DNA from: Hermodice carunculata
Taxonomy: Eukaryota > Annelida > Polychaeta > Eunicida > Amphinomidae
DNA length: 64,000 bases
Reading direction: 5' to 3'
Assembly: GCA_964020975.1 (NCBI GenBank)
Contig: OZ026629.1
Span: 46,583,351 to 46,647,350, forward strand
Shown: positions 32,201 to 46,936 of the stretch, one piece after another
How the letters are laid out: each line of letters begins with the position of its first letter
How positions within the stretch are numbered: the stretch's first letter is position 1
The notes under the pieces: generated by a model
Databases searched by the model: none
What the model saw: the letters and a program-made list of their open reading frames with translations, nothing else
What the model was told of the DNA's origin: nothing
Made by a program: the position numbers and the translations under genes

Positions 32201-33864
32201 GGCTTTATATGTTTTTGTCGCTTCAAATTCAATATGTATACCCCTTTCCCTTCGTACATTTTTTATAAGACGCCTACCCCAATATTCACTTTTTATAACT
32301 TGAAAGCTTCACCTCTTGTGGAATTTGTAAGTTTCTTTATTCGTTTCGTACGCCAATTTCGGATTTTAAAACCTTTTAATTTAAAATCAAGATTTCGCAC
32401 TCAGATTTATATCCATGTGGAGGTAAAATATGTGACAGAGCAAAAATGTTCGTTACTCCCTGATAAAGTAATAAACTCTGAACAACATTCAATTAAGTTC
32501 AAAATTCTATTATTTTTTATTCCACAGAAATGCTGAAATATAATGGACCAAAAAGTTCTTGCAGAGATTACAGAGCTGTTGTGTGGTTAACCTCAGAACA
32601 ATACTTTCCGCTCGTCACAAGTGGAGAGGGTTTATATCAAGGTCATGATGATGTGGTGGTGATTCTATTTCCGAAGCTCCGATTATGCTGAGACCTTCCA
32701 TATGTAGCCATTCTTGTTCGACACAAGAAAACAACTATTCATGTGACCATACCATGTATGTTGGTGTATGTCAGTGAAGTATTTCAAAATATTCACAATG
32801 CAAAGAAATACATCGTTGGCAGAACACCTGTGGTCTTTATGTCAAATGATGTAATCCCTGTCATGCTTTTCATTTCAGATTCCAATTGTCATCAAATTTC
32901 TTTGTAAATAAAACAGTTGCCCTGCGTCCCTTACGAACAAAACGTTTAATTGCCTGCTCGGCAGGCTCCTGAGTCATCGACCCTTTGACCGAAGCAATCT
33001 GTTAGCATATCATACTTTAAAGGCTAAACGTTTATACATTAGGAACGAAATTGGAACCAATACCGGGCTAAAATGAATAGATTCCTTGCCCTGAAATAAA
33101 ATTTACAGCTGAAATATATTATCAAATCAAACTTATATTTTGTAGTAAAAGTCTAAGTATGATTAATCAAAAGGACAAAAATAAATTCATAATACTCAAA
33201 TAAGCATGGAAACGTTGGGCCGTTGTTGGTAATTTTAGTTGGCCCTACGTATACATAGATCTGCATAATTGCCAATGCTACTGTTCTCAGTGGACCAACT
33301 TTGGACGAATACATTTGGTTTAAACAAGTTTATTTCAGAAAAACGATTGGGAAAGAGGGTTTTACGATGCCCACCTTCTGAATATTAGCAGATCTCAACA
33401 AAGAAGGACAACAATGATATAACTTTAACAAGAAAAATATATTAACAATCAAAATCAGTACAAAGTATGTAAACTTATCTCCGCTGGTTTATCAATAGTC
33501 AAAAGGTCATAGGTTAATCCTAATTCCTGCTGAAATTATCCAAATGTACTGTACCACAGTCCTATGACAGCTGCCAAATGATCTGGTACAAATTCCACAC
33601 AGGTACGGTTTGGTTCCAATGTGGTACTGAAAGGTGTGGTGCTGATCCAATCCTATACAGAAGTGCAGTTTAGTTCCAATGTGGTACAATTAACAACAAG
33701 TATACCAGTCCACTCAAAGACACTGTCCACACTCCACAGGTACAATGTAAAATGGGTATCTGTCTCATTGGCAATAACAATGGCTCACAGTCCCACTGGC
33801 TTGACGTGACACAACTTCTGTCAGATCTTCAGAATTCTCTCTCCAGTCAGGAAAATATCTGCTT

Positions 33865-33873
<9 letters not shown>
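32201..33873. other. No gene; imperfect direct repeat near 33605-33690
   Basis: TTCCAATGTGGTAC occurs twice about 65 bp apart (33614 and 33675). No coding signature. Confidence 0.4.

Positions 33874-33949
<76 letters not shown>
33874..33949. repeat. (CA)n microsatellite
   Basis: About 38 CA units after a short CG run, with one T interruption. Confidence 0.97.
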
Positions 33950-33951
<2 letters not shown>

Positions 33952-34649
33952 GGACAGAGAAATCTCCAATTTGTTCCAGAGTTTTCCAATCAGTCACACA
34001 TCCCAGTGCATTGAGTGAGATTTGTCTCTGATCTTTCCAGATCACCTCAGAAATGTGTACAGACAGTACCATAAAATGAGTCATATGAATGTAGGTCAAT
34101 ACTTTGTTTACAAGCTGCCCGAGGGTCACCCCAACAAAACAGGCTAACTCTGTGATCTGGTACACACTCAAGGAGTACAGTGATCTAAAATAAAAACAAC
34201 CAAGCATCCCACATTAATAACAGAGGGCGGAGCCTATATGAATCCCTTTCGCAAAACAAAGAGAAAGAAAAGTGGAGACAATGTACAGCAATAAAACGCC
34301 ACTATCAGAGTGAACAGCACTGCACGCAGACAGATAGAACGCCAATGCTACATAATAAGAACCAGTGCTGTCTAGCTGAAAATCTGTAGCAAACTTTTCT
34401 TTCCTTGTAGACAAGACAAGACAGACAGGCAAAATTAATGGGGTATGCCATCATGAACAAGCACTACTTCACCACCCATAATAATTAAGAATATTTGTAA
34501 AATCATCTAACAGCTCCAGGCCTGCCTGTGGCTTTTATGTACCATTGTACAACGTAAAAAATATTTTCGTTTTGTTGAAAAGTACATTTTTTGTAAACGG
34601 GCATGTAAAACCGCTACTTTTCTGCACCCAATGTATAATAGTGGACTAT

Positions 34650-34925
34650 CTTAAGGCTTCTTTTGATTTAATTTGATTTTGAATTGGTCTAGCAACTCGG
34701 CATTATGAGTGGCAGGTGGCAAATCGTTCCAGAGACGACCAACTAAAGGAAAAAAAAAAAGATGCATTCAATAAATTAGTTCATTCCTGAATTATAGACA
34801 AATTGTATCCAGATCTAACATGAACCTGTTTCGTTGCCTGACGGAAGTTGACAATAAATCTGTCAAATATTGGAATGCATCACCCTTGAGAATACATTCG
34901 GCCATCCAATAAAGCTGGGCCTACA
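34650..34925 (-). mobile_element. LINE 3' fragment (C-terminal ORF2 remnant)
   Basis: Minus-strand pieces in different frames read LYWMAECILKGDAFQYLTDL, then a basic linker, then LVGRLWNDLPPATHNAELLD and QFKIKLNQKK. This is the usual order at the end of CR1-like LINE proteins. Broken by at least two frame changes and a stop. Confidence 0.65.
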
Positions 34926-35698
34926 TTGTACCAATAACAATTGATTAAAATGGAATATCATATTGATCCAACGTAGGCTAAGAGTTTATGTGTGGGTGCT
35001 ATGCTTTAGGTCAACGTTAGGCCGATGAGTAAAATACTTTTGGAGGCAACACGTGGCAGCATATATTGGACTAAAGTTTGACCAACGTTTACTTGGTATC
35101 GGGATAGGAAGTATCCAACCGACCCAAAGGTCATATTGATCTTCAACTGCAAACATTGACTCAGTTCGAACGTTGCAAATCTAAGAATTCGCACAATACC
35201 ACCCCTGTTTGAGGCATAGCATACTCAAAGTGGGAAGAAATTCACTTCCACTCATGATGGTTGAGATCCCAAGTTAAAATGTATAGACACAATGACTCAC
35301 CTTGAAGTGCTTCAGCAGCATCCTGCCAATGACAGCAGAGAGTGCTTGCTCAATCCCGCACTACAATCGACCAGGGGTTTTGGTGGGCTTATATGTTTAT
35401 GGGTGCTCATATACCCGTCTCTTGATCTGATCTTTAGACTGTCCACTGCACTGCTCCAGCGTTACAATGGAGACAACTGTTGTTTGACACGTTTTCTCTG
35501 TTCTTTAGGGGTGTGCATCAAGGCGATGGGTTTTTGAATTTTGAAAAATGGAAAGTGTATACTTCTTACAACGGAATAGATCACCGTTTTCATCATTTTC
35601 CCTGTGACAAGCATGTAAGCCACATATTTGTAAGAAGTGGTAAACAGTAGTGTGCACTTTTGATAATGAAAAAAAAATCCATTTGAAACTAGAAAATA
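34926..35698. other. No gene recognised
   Basis: Several GACCAACGTT-like motifs near 34970-35110 hint at a decayed repeat. Nothing firmer. Confidence 0.3.
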
Positions 35699-35815
35699 TT
35701 TGCTTCACAGCAAATCTGGGTGCCTTCAAAATGGGAACAGTTTGAAAAGCTACACTTTGCTATTGTTCAACATAATCTGAATTTAGTGTATTAGCCTAAT
35801 TTGCATAAATTAAAA
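35699..35815 (-). mobile_element. HINE-type 3' terminal fragment, copy H7
   Basis: CTAG at 35699, a hairpin TTTGCTTCACAGCAAA, GTGCCTTCAAAATGGGAA and the first core bases, then truncated. TT flanks the CTAG in element orientation. Confidence 0.75.
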
Positions 35816-36131
35816 AGACAAGGCCCGAGAGACAGGCCATCTTTTTTACATGTATATACTGTAAATTGCCTTATTTTCATCTGTAAAAAAATTCAGTTTT
35901 TTAATTTAAAGTATTTCACTCAATTCACTATTTTGGAGAAAAAGATCCATTGTGACTTTCTCATATCTTATAGTGTTAAAATGTACACTGTAACTAGGAT
36001 CTTATGATATTCCTACCACTTTTATATTATATTCCTGGTCAATCAAATAACGCACTGCCCCTGTGTTCAACATTGAGCAGTGACATCTTTATTTTTACCG
36101 GCAGTATATGTTGGACAAATTATGTCAATAA

Positions 36132-36971
<840 letters not shown>

Positions 36972-37130
36972 AAGCTACCAATTTGGTTCTTGGTTCATTG
37001 GATGTGGCCATGTCACAAACGTATAAACTGTTGTTTGAATGACGCTATCTATAATAGTTTTGAAGTTATTCAAGTTGTTAATTTTGTGCATTTGCATAAA
37101 TTAAAAGCCTACAACTTTGGTTTACGGTTC
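36972..37130 (-). mobile_element. HINE-type core fragment
   Basis: One minus-oriented class-A unit (GGTTCTTGGTTCATTGGATG ... ATAATAGTTTTGAAG), abutting the plus-oriented copy at 37184. Confidence 0.7.
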
Positions 37131-37183
37131 AACAAGTGATGGGTATTATTTCCTTAGATACATGCATTTGCAGTCTCTTCATT

Positions 37184-37740
37184 ATGTCTGTGTGCCAACA
37201 GAGAAATTCTGTTTTTTGTTGGGTTTCATTCTTTCTTCCTCCGATTGTTCTTCTGTATGCAAATTAGGGGTATTTGAAATTTTAAATCTCGAATATCTTC
37301 AAAACTAGATAGGTAGAGATGCCATTCTAACATCTATTTATAGGTTTGTGCTGTCGGCCCATCCAATAAACCGCAAACAAAAGTTAATTAGGTGCACTTG
37401 AAAAGTTTAAATGTTTAATATCTTCAAAACTATCATAGGTAAAGATGCCATTCCAACTTCTATTTGTAGTTTGTGCTGTTTGCGCATCAAATACACCACA
37501 AACAAAAGTTGTATTTATGCTAATTAGGGACACTTGAAAAGTTTAAATGTTGGATATCTTCAAAAGTGTTGAACCTGTTCAAAGCTTTTTACAAAGAGCT
37601 GCCATTCCCGATTTAATTCACTAATGTCTGCTGAAGGCGCATCTAATAAACCACAGACAGAAGAGTTAGCATTCAAATTTATGCAAGTTTTGGAAGCACA
37701 CAGAGAGATTTGCTTAAGCAGATACATATTGGATTGCTAG
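37184..37740 (+). mobile_element. HINE-type element, copy H8 (short)
   Basis: Starts with TT then ATGTCTGTGTGCCAACAGAG. The microsatellite is nearly gone (CATTCTTTCTTCC). About three degenerate class-A units follow. It ends GAAGCACACAGAGA, hairpin AGATTTGCTTAAGCAGAT and CTAG at 37737-37740. Both subTIRs are visible although the body is only about 0.5 kb. Confidence 0.75.
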
Positions 37741-39242
37741 ATTTATTCTGTTTAGCACCATCAGATAATTCATAGTTAGCACACTGAAGTAAACTCTTCC
37801 CAATTAAAACATGTTTCAAAATTGAGTCATCGTACTGTTTTGATACCTTCATATCATATTGTATGAAAGATGTGTTTCAAATTTAGCTTTAATATTTATG
37901 AAAACGTATGCACTACCGAATGTGTAATTGGCCCTGGCTATGTTGTATTAGCCGCCTCCACAGTCACATGTAGGCCACACAATAAGACGGAGGCGGACTT
38001 TAAAAGTAAGTTACATGTACATAATCACTCCATTTTCCCGTAAAAGAGATACACAAATAATATACAGGAAAATGAGAGGAATGAGATTTTAATTTGAAGG
38101 CTTCAATTTTTTCCATAAAATAAGTAGCGCAGGGCATCAATAGATCAAGGATACTAGAGAATCCAAGCCATTGTGATCTTGTTATGAATTTGATGCTTAC
38201 AAGATATTTTTTTATAGGATTTCCGAGTTATGTGCTTTCTGAAAAACAATATATTTATACCACTGGATTGAAAGAGATAATTTTACTGTTCCAGGTCGCT
38301 TTTTCTCCCTTTTCCCACATATGCTTATTGAGGTAAGGCAAAAATTGTAAGTCTCCAATCGTGGAATTAATAGCGTGAGTAGGATAAGTGAAAATATCGT
38401 ATGTTCTTCGTAAGTACTGACTGACAGTATTTTGGAGGGAGCAAAACCCGACAAAAATCTGCACCAATTGTTGACACATGGCTGTCACTACAGTATCCCA
38501 ACATTTATGTGTTCACTAGCGGGCACAAGTGTGTCAAAGGGTGATTTAAAACTCGCATGTTTATTAAGTTACCAACCACCTGAGAATGTTATCAATCGAA
38601 AGTTAGGCGTGCTGGGTCACCAAGGGAATCATTTGCATCAAATATAATATACTGTGTAGGCTGGGAACAAAAAAAGATTCGGCACAGTGACAGCTTGCCT
38701 GCAAACTGACCCTTTGCCCAATTTAGCTGACGGATTCCCAGTATTGATGATATGGACAATGTTGCTGGACTTTTGAGTGTTTGAAATAACTCAATTTTAC
38801 CGCAGTTACATAAAGTCAGAGTCCATGTTCAACTCTAATTGCTTACGAGCGTTAATTATGAAGATTAAAAAAAAAACTGTTTCTCCAAGGTGCGTTTGTT
38901 TTGAATTTCAAGATCTCAAATTTCTGGGCTCTTTGCTCTCTGTTTAAGAACAATTTTTGAAATGGTCAGGTCTCTGTAATCGTATGCTTTGAGACCTTTT
39001 GAGCTTTCACATGCAATAAGCCAGTGTCTGATCATCTGGTAATTCTGTCATGTGATGTTTTAGAACCTCTTCTCTCACTATACTACACTGTACAAGGTGC
39101 ATGTGATGTTTTGGAGCCTTTTCTCTCACTGTACTATGCAAGGGGCAGGTAAAGGGACGAAGGTCTTGATTCCCCCCCCCATCATTTAAATCTGAAATAC
39201 ATGTCTGTCTGTTGCGCGGAATCAGGGATGCAAGACTCGAAG
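37741..39242. other. No gene recognised
   Basis: 38212-38488 has two overlapping minus-strand ORFs in different frames (FVGFCSLQNTVSQYLRRTYD...). They might be a decayed coding element, but I cannot assign a family. Confidence 0.3.
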
Positions 39243-39409
39243 TGTCATTTCAAGGACCAGTAGTCAAGACAACTAGGAACACAAGATAATTAACAAAGAA
39301 TAAAAAAGCAAGTACTTAGTTTTGATGAGGGACACACACCGTAAATTGGTCAAATTTTCAGCTAATATCAGGGATTTTCCCTCATGATGAGAGACAGTTA
39401 GCATCTCTG
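39243..39409. repeat. Dispersed repeat, copy 2 (see 32034-32200)
   Basis: Aligns with 32034-32200 in the same orientation with scattered differences. Confidence 0.75.
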
Positions 39410-39679
39410 CGGATATCAATTGAAAAAAGTCAATGGGCACCGACATGTATATGGAAATCAATTGTGACAAACGGTATGTAGTTCAGTAGTGAAATACCAC
39501 GCAGCGAGGTCAGAGTCTGCATCTGTTCCACATATGACACACCAACGCATCAACAGGAAGTCTGCTTTAAAATAGAGTAGCACTTTTTTGCAGCTCAACT
39601 GACTTGTCAGTCAACTGTGCTTGTAATATGCGCCTCTATCAAGTTTTCCAAATCATCACACTCCAGTGATTTTTTTTTT

Positions 39680-39890
39680 TATTTCATAATGATTTTTTTT
39701 TTTTGTTATTTTTATTGTCAACTCGTAAGAACTCTTTTTTACCCGAAACCGTTGGGCCAATCGCCTTAAAATTGCATAGGAAACGCTTCTGGGTAACCCC
39801 AGACCTTAATTTGTTTACCAGGTGCCGTGGAAATATTCTGGTATATTTTAATTTTTTTGTGTGTGTGTTTTTTGCCATTGATGTCTGGGT
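39680..39890 (+). repeat. Family-2 repeat, left part, split by HINE copy H9
   Basis: Contains CCCCAGACCTTAA preceded by a CGAAACCG..TTGCATAGGAAA block. The same order occurs at 41420-41515, and in part at 61395-61440. The family appears to continue after the HINE insertion at 41041. Confidence 0.6.
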
Positions 39891-41040
<1,150 letters not shown>

Positions 41041-41119
41041 TTTTTATTTGTATTCCAAACCACCAATTAAGTTATGCTGAGATTTTCGTGAAAATATTTT
41101 GTTGAATGGTAAAAAACTT

Positions 41120-41560
41120 TTCAACTGGCGGTGTTGCTCTGGATCCCTGAATTTTGACAAATTTTTCAATTCGGGTTCTTGTCAGTTAATGTGTACATTC
41201 ATTTGGATTACTTTATAACTACATAGGATTGCAATGGTAATTCACATTTTCGACTTATTCTTAAAAAGCGACAGCCAGATTCCCTCCAAACTTGGTGAGG
41301 ATGTACTTTAGGTGGGGCTCTACTGAGGTCGTTCAAAATGTCAAGGGCAAGTGATTAAAAAAATCATGAATATTTTTGTAGTTTTGTACTTTATCATTTT
41401 TTTTTTGCAAAAACCTTTAAGAAAAATCTTCGAAACCGCTTGGGTAATTGCCTCAAAGTTGCATGGGGATATTTTTGGAAACCCCTAGACCTTAACTCTT
41501 GAACAGGTTACTACGTTTATTCATTTACATATTTTGTTTTATAGATGGATTGCTGTGTGT
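41120..41560 (+). repeat. Family-2 repeat unit
   Basis: Blocks CTCTGGATC..TTTTTCAATT, TGGTAATTCACATTTTCGAC, AGGATGTACTTTAGGTGGG and ACCCCTAGACCTTAACTC recur at 61134-61470 and 61560-61860. Unit length is roughly 430 bp. Unknown family. Confidence 0.65.
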
Positions 41561-42616
41561 TTTCTTTTTCTTTTCTTTTTTTTTTTTTGGGGGGGGGGGG
41601 CTATTTTTGACTTCTCACAAACCACATGCTGGGATTCTCTTCAAACGTGGGAATGGATCTTGCGTCAGTCTCCGTTAAATTAGTATACTACATGGTGTTG
41701 AAGACTTTTAATGAATTTTTCAAATATGAATTACCGATAAGGGTACATGTAAATGTCGGCATAATTACTTTATAGATAAAGGAAATCTATATATTGGCTC
41801 ATATCTTAATGGTGGGTCCTAGCCCATGCTTACTATTTACAACAAAGAAGAAACTACTTGTTCGGTTTCATTTTATATTGTTAATTTTTAGGGAAAAAAC
41901 AAAACGAAAAAAGGTGAAAAAGTCAAACTGATACATTGGTGAAAAAGTCAACTGATGTATGGGCTTATATCTTGGTAATGGGGGACCTTAGGCCCATTGT
42001 TAGAATAACAATGCGCATGTATAGATTAACAGTTCATTTGAATGAAGTTTTCCCCAACTTTGTTGGCTTCTTTCATTTTAAGCACAGTAACAGGTTCCTG
42101 TAAACTGGTGAAACTTAATAAAGTATATTTAAACACTTTGTCAGCTGAACTCGGAGTGTTCATACAGTTCTATTTTCTACATTTTATTAGAGCTTGGTTT
42201 ATTTATCAGTCAGTTGAGATTATCGCAAGGTCCATCTTCCGGCGTCGTCCGTATGCTCTCCATAGTTTTCTTCTGTAAACCGGTGTCTGGAGTCTGTGTA
42301 AATTTGGTGGGAAATTAGCTTCACTTGGTCTCTAGTATACTTTCTCAGTGCGTGGTGCGGCTGTCATTTTCTGATTATTTTAACCAATCAAACAATGCAT
42401 CAGGATCAGTGAGAGTATGTTGGACATTGTTGTTAAAGGGAACACTGGTGTAAATGCACATGTTTGCAGTTTTCTCAAGAACCGTTTGCCGACAGTTTCC
42501 ACAAGCCTGGTAAGGGTTTAGCGTATATATCGTGGATTGGATCCCGATTGAGTCCCAGCAATTTTGTTTTGGAATCTTTTAGAAAACCTCAACAAAGGAC
42601 AGTGCACGGTTGGTGG
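41561..42616. other. No gene recognised
   Basis: Poly-T/poly-G near 41577-41601, probably more family-2 sequence to about 41720. A 78-codon ORF at 42042 with a hydrophobic start is unsupported. Confidence 0.3.
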
Positions 42617-42702
42617 AAAGTATACGCCACCATCTGTGCCATGGAGAGTGATTAATATAGGCTTGGCCTGCTTTGCAATCCATGTAAAAGATATGGGTCT
42701 AT
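42617..42702 (+). mobile_element. SINE body fragment
   Basis: AAAGTAT..CATCTGTGCCATGGA..GATTAATATAGGCTTG..ATGGGTCTA matches the SINE body at 13648-13730 in order and orientation. The tRNA-like head is not recognisable here. Confidence 0.6.
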
Positions 42703-43620
42703 ACTTAACAAAGGACAAGAGAGACAAGGAAACTCTCTCGTGTATAACAGATTATCAAAAACCAAAATCATATACAGTATGAACAAATCATCATTGAAAG
42801 TCCGTTCATTATGACAGACTGCTCTTATAAATCAGCTGTGCAAGTTCCAAGGCTGTCTCTTTCCTATGAGGGATAGGCGGTTTGAAGAATGAACTGCGTC
42901 TGGAAGGTGCAAAGCTGTCCACACCGCAACCACACATGCCTATGACAATAAACGTTGAACTGTGCATTGTTTTACAGGCCATGTATCAATATCAAGTACA
43001 GAATAAAAAAAATCTTTAATATACATAATTTGCATTTATCTCTGGCTCGCGTTGTTGCAAGTTAGGTAACTTTCTGACGGAGTGTCAAAAGTTTTCTCAG
43101 ACAGAACTGTGCCGTGTTGAAATTAGAGCACAGAAGTTATTGCACTGCTGTGCTAATATAATACAAAATTGCTCATGTCACAATTTTATCCTATTCTAGA
43201 TACTACACTTTATACCCCGGTTTCAACATATTTTACTAAAGAACAATAGGCAGACAGACTCACCAGCCTATATTAGGGCCTCTTGTACCCAAAACTTAAT
43301 ATCTCTATTAGGATAAGCTACATTGCATGAAAGTGACCCGACCAATTCCCTGAGTCACTGGGAAACTGAAGTAAATTTTAATAAACTGTCTACCTTCCCA
43401 ATTCTTATAATGCATATAGGGAGAACGAAAGAGACTCACTTCTCCACTTGCCTTTGTATAGCATGGACAACAGAACACAAATTGGTTGAAGCCACTGTCA
43501 TTCTGCAACAGAAACACAAACAGACACGCACTCCTAGAACTGTAATGTTCCAAATTCTCAGTCTGGACCTGCAACGTCAGAGCTGATGGGGGCGGGGCTT
43601 TTTCCGCTGACATTTATGGA
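42703..43620. other. No feature recognised
   Basis: No domain, repeat or RNA signature noticed. Confidence 0.3.
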
Positions 43621-43621
43621 T

Positions 43622-44182
43622 GTTTTATTGTCCAATAACAAAACCCAGGGTTTCGTGCACAAGAAGCCTGGGGTTTTGTATATGAAACCCTTGGTTTCGC
43701 TACTAAACCCTAGGTTTCCTTACGAAACACGGGGTTTTAATCAGAAAGTAAATAACTGAGCGAAAAGCACAGTTGCATGCTTGTTCCAAAACCCAGGCTT
43801 TTGTGAACCAAAGTCACAACCTCCATCAACCCTAGACAAATCTCAGGGTTTCAGTACGAAGTCATGGGTTTTGTGAGTTGTTAAATAACAGCAAAACACT
43901 TGGTTTTTGAATGATACAAAACCCTGAGTATTGTGACGTCGCAAAACCTTGGAATATAAACTTGTAATTTGAGGAACAAAACCAAGGGTTTGGCCACAAA
44001 ACCATGGATTTCGCATACAAAACTCTGGGTTTGCACACGAAACAATTTTAAAGCAATGGCTAGGATCTCGACGGGGAATGAAATGTTGCCTCTGATTAGT
44101 TGGTGTGCACATATTTACAGCATTAGGCGATTTTCCTTCGAAATTTACGAAACCCAGGCTTGAATGAATTATTGGACAAAAC
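43622..44182. mobile_element. Inverted-repeat element made of AAACCCNNGGTTT palindromes
   Basis: Ends GTTTTATTGTCCAATAA (left) and TTATTGGACAAAAC (right) are imperfect TIRs. Both TIRs lead into a CCCAGG motif close to the ends. Between them are about 15 degenerate copies of a palindromic motif AAACCCNNGGTTT. They lie near 43640, 43663, 43684, 43704, 43722, 43786, 43840, 43863, 43890, 43917, 43942, 43977, 43998, 44018 and 44147, often 20-25 bp apart. A clear target duplication was not found. The 113-codon minus ORF across it simply reads the motif as repeated GFV. Confidence 0.65.
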
Positions 44183-44756
44183 AACTTCCGCAGACGTCAC
44201 AAGCATAGGCGGTCGCAGAAGTCTTATTTGGTATGGCCCTTGTTGTTCAAACAATATATATAGTGGGGCGTGCATGTACATCTATGCACTTGCAACGTAT
44301 GGATTCTTCTTTGAAACTTGTTTTGCTTAACCGACCGAAGAAAATTTAATTACAATGAAAAAAAATTGTAAAAATAACATTTTAAGATCGAGAAATAATT
44401 ATCTGCGTGTTCTTTAATAGTATTAAAGTTACCGGAAGACACGGAATGTTATTTGTTTATTTTTCAATTGGGAATCAACTGCAGCAAAAACAATAAAAAT
44501 ATGGAGTAGATATCTCCAATCACAAAGCGATCACAGAAAGTAGGCTTTCTATGTTACCTTTGATGATGACCACAACTAGTTTCCTATAATCCAATAATAT
44601 CTAATTTAATTCTGCCGAGACAAGTAGGCGAAAGAACCACACGTATTGTTGTCCTGAAGAATTATGAAAACTGGCTGTTTACGAATTCATCAATTTTGTC
44701 TTTGCTGGTAACAAGACCATTATACAATATTTGTACGTATGGTGGCACCTTGCATT
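44183..44756. other. No feature recognised
   Basis: Precedes the truncated LINE. The expected upstream reverse transcriptase residues are not found here. Confidence 0.35.
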
Positions 44757-46560
44757 AAGACCTGGACGTGTCCAAGGTATTTGATAAGGTCTGGCACCCT
44801 GCCCTCCTTTTTAAACTCAGGCAACTAGGCATCTCGGACAATCTTGTATTGTGGGTGGAAAGCTATCTATCCAACCGCTTTCAGCGTGTGGTTATTGATG
44901 GGCAGACATCTACTTGGTTACATGTTGAAACCGGAGTACCCCAGGGATCCATTTTGGGCCCACTGTTATTTTTCGTTTTTATGAACGACCTTGTAGATAA
45001 CCTAACCTGTGACGTCACACTCTTCGCCGATGACACCTGTCTGCTTGAACTCGTTTACACCCTGGCTCAGTCTTCCCATCACCTAAATACAAATCTCTCT
45101 TTAATATGGAATTGGGGAAAGTTGTGGCGTGTAATCTTTAATGCCCTGAAATCTTTTTCTATTGTATTCTCTGCTAAACGGCAAAAACCCACACATCCCC
45201 CGCTTTTTCTTGGTGAATCAGCAATACCTGAAGGAGATACTCATAGTCATCCTGGTATTACCTTGAGCAGTAATCTGTCTTGGTGTGCTCACGTTATTCG
45301 TATCACCAATAAAGCCAGTCAGAGTCTGATCTCCTCCGTAGGTTCAAATATAGACTCTCACGTGAAACTCTAGCTAGACTCCATGTATCTTCAGTTCAAC
45401 CCATACTAGAATATGGCGGTGTCCTCTTTAATAACTGTAGTCAGGGCTTATCACACATCCTTGTATCCATACAATTTGAGGCCGCTAAAATTTGTACTGG
45501 AACACTAAGACATACATCACACGTTAATCTATTACAAGAAATTGGGTGGTCAGATTTGGTAAACAGACGCATATACTTTAAACTCATTCTCTTTAACAAA
45601 ATGTATCACAAACTAACGCCCTCTTATCTTTCTGACCTTGTACCCCGTACCCCCTCTGTCCGTGTTTTACGTCAACCTGGAAATATTCGACGGAATAAAT
45701 GCAGAACTCAACCCATGGAAAGTTCCTTTGTACCTGATGCCATCAAGCAATGGAACAATCTCCCGCTCAACATCAGAGACTCCATCTCTCTTCAAATCTT
45801 TAAATCGAAACTAAAACAAACCTTGCTCGCAGTAGATATTGTTCCCCACTTCTATTCACACGGAAATGAGCTTCCTAACCTATACCACCCACAATTGCGG
45901 CTTGGTTTCTCTAAGCTGAACTATGATCTCTATAAAGTTAACATATTGCCTGATCCAGCTTACCTCTGCACTCATCTCTGCGAAGATCCTATACATTTTC
46001 TTCTGTTCTGCCCATTCTACTGCCGATTTAGAAAGATCTTACTTGACACTGCCACCCCCGTTTTTGGTGCTCACGTTCATCCCAATTTATTTCGTGATAA
46101 TGCGCATATAAGGCTAGCTGAAATCCTCCTGTTTGGTAGTAAAGACTTATATTACATGATGCCATGAATACCCTCATTTTTGATGCAGTGGAAACTTATG
46201 TTGTCACTATTAGACGTTTTGTTTCCTAATTTGCAGAACAAAGTAGCAAGTCATATTCATTCGTCTGTCTGACCCATTACTCTATATTTCGTGTGTATAT
46301 TTTTGATGTCGAATATGAATCAATTGTATAGTGCTGATATGTAAGTACAGTCATACAGATATTTTTTTGTAACTTATTGTATTATATCTTCACCTGCATA
46401 GTTAACATAGCCTTGTATTGTCCTATGTGTTCTATATATATATCGTGCGTCTCTCCGCGTCTGGAAAACCCATATATTAGTCTCATTGTATTATAGGGCA
46501 ATCTAGTTTAATTAAATATGTTTAAATTAAATACCATCTACAAATAAAGACTATTTTAAG
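44757..46560 (+). mobile_element. 5'-truncated LINE, Jockey/CR1-like reverse transcriptase, nearly open
   Basis: Encodes the palm, thumb and C-terminus of a non-LTR reverse transcriptase. Motif A is DVSKVFDKVWH, motif B GVPQGSILGPLLFFVF, motif C LFADDTCLL with both catalytic aspartates intact, then W..N..KS, FLGESAIP..GITLSSNLSW (thumb), QPILEYGGVLFNN, KQWNNLPLNIRDS, and a zinc-finger-like end C-x3-DPIHFLLFCPFY. About 470 codons run from 44757 to a stop at 46165-46167, with one frameshift around 45320-45345. A 3' UTR with AATAAA-like ends reaches about 46560. The endonuclease and the first half of the RT are absent, consistent with 5' truncation on insertion. Fewer lesions than the 15.7-17.8 kb LINE imply a younger copy. 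Confidence 0.92.
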
Positions 46561-46601
46561 TGAAACTACAAGTGGTCATAAAACTTAATACTCAGGTTGA
46601 A

Positions 46602-46604
<3 letters not shown>

Positions 46605-46667
<63 letters not shown>
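46605..46667. repeat. (TA)n microsatellite
   Basis: About 63 bp of TA just beyond the LINE 3' end. Confidence 0.97.
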
Positions 46668-46670
<3 letters not shown>

Positions 46671-46936
46671 ACGGGACAAATTAAAGACATTTACACTAGG
46701 TCTTGGGTTCAGTGGCAGCTGGAGCCCCCCGTAAAAGGCAATTCCATCGCTAGACTGATATGAAACAAATCTGGATGCTCGCTAAAATACTTCTACTGTG
46801 AGGTTCGGTAGAGCACCTCAAGATTTCATTTCTTTGTTATGGTGATCTAAATTTTGACGTCAGCCATGCATTATGATATATTGTATGGCCTTCGTGCTAA
46901 ACCAGAAATATTTGTTCCGTGAAAAATAATATGGAA

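Noticed and set aside
43622-44182. CRISPR-like array
   Set aside because: Repeats are short, degenerate, irregularly spaced and bounded by inverted termini in an animal genome; not a CRISPR.
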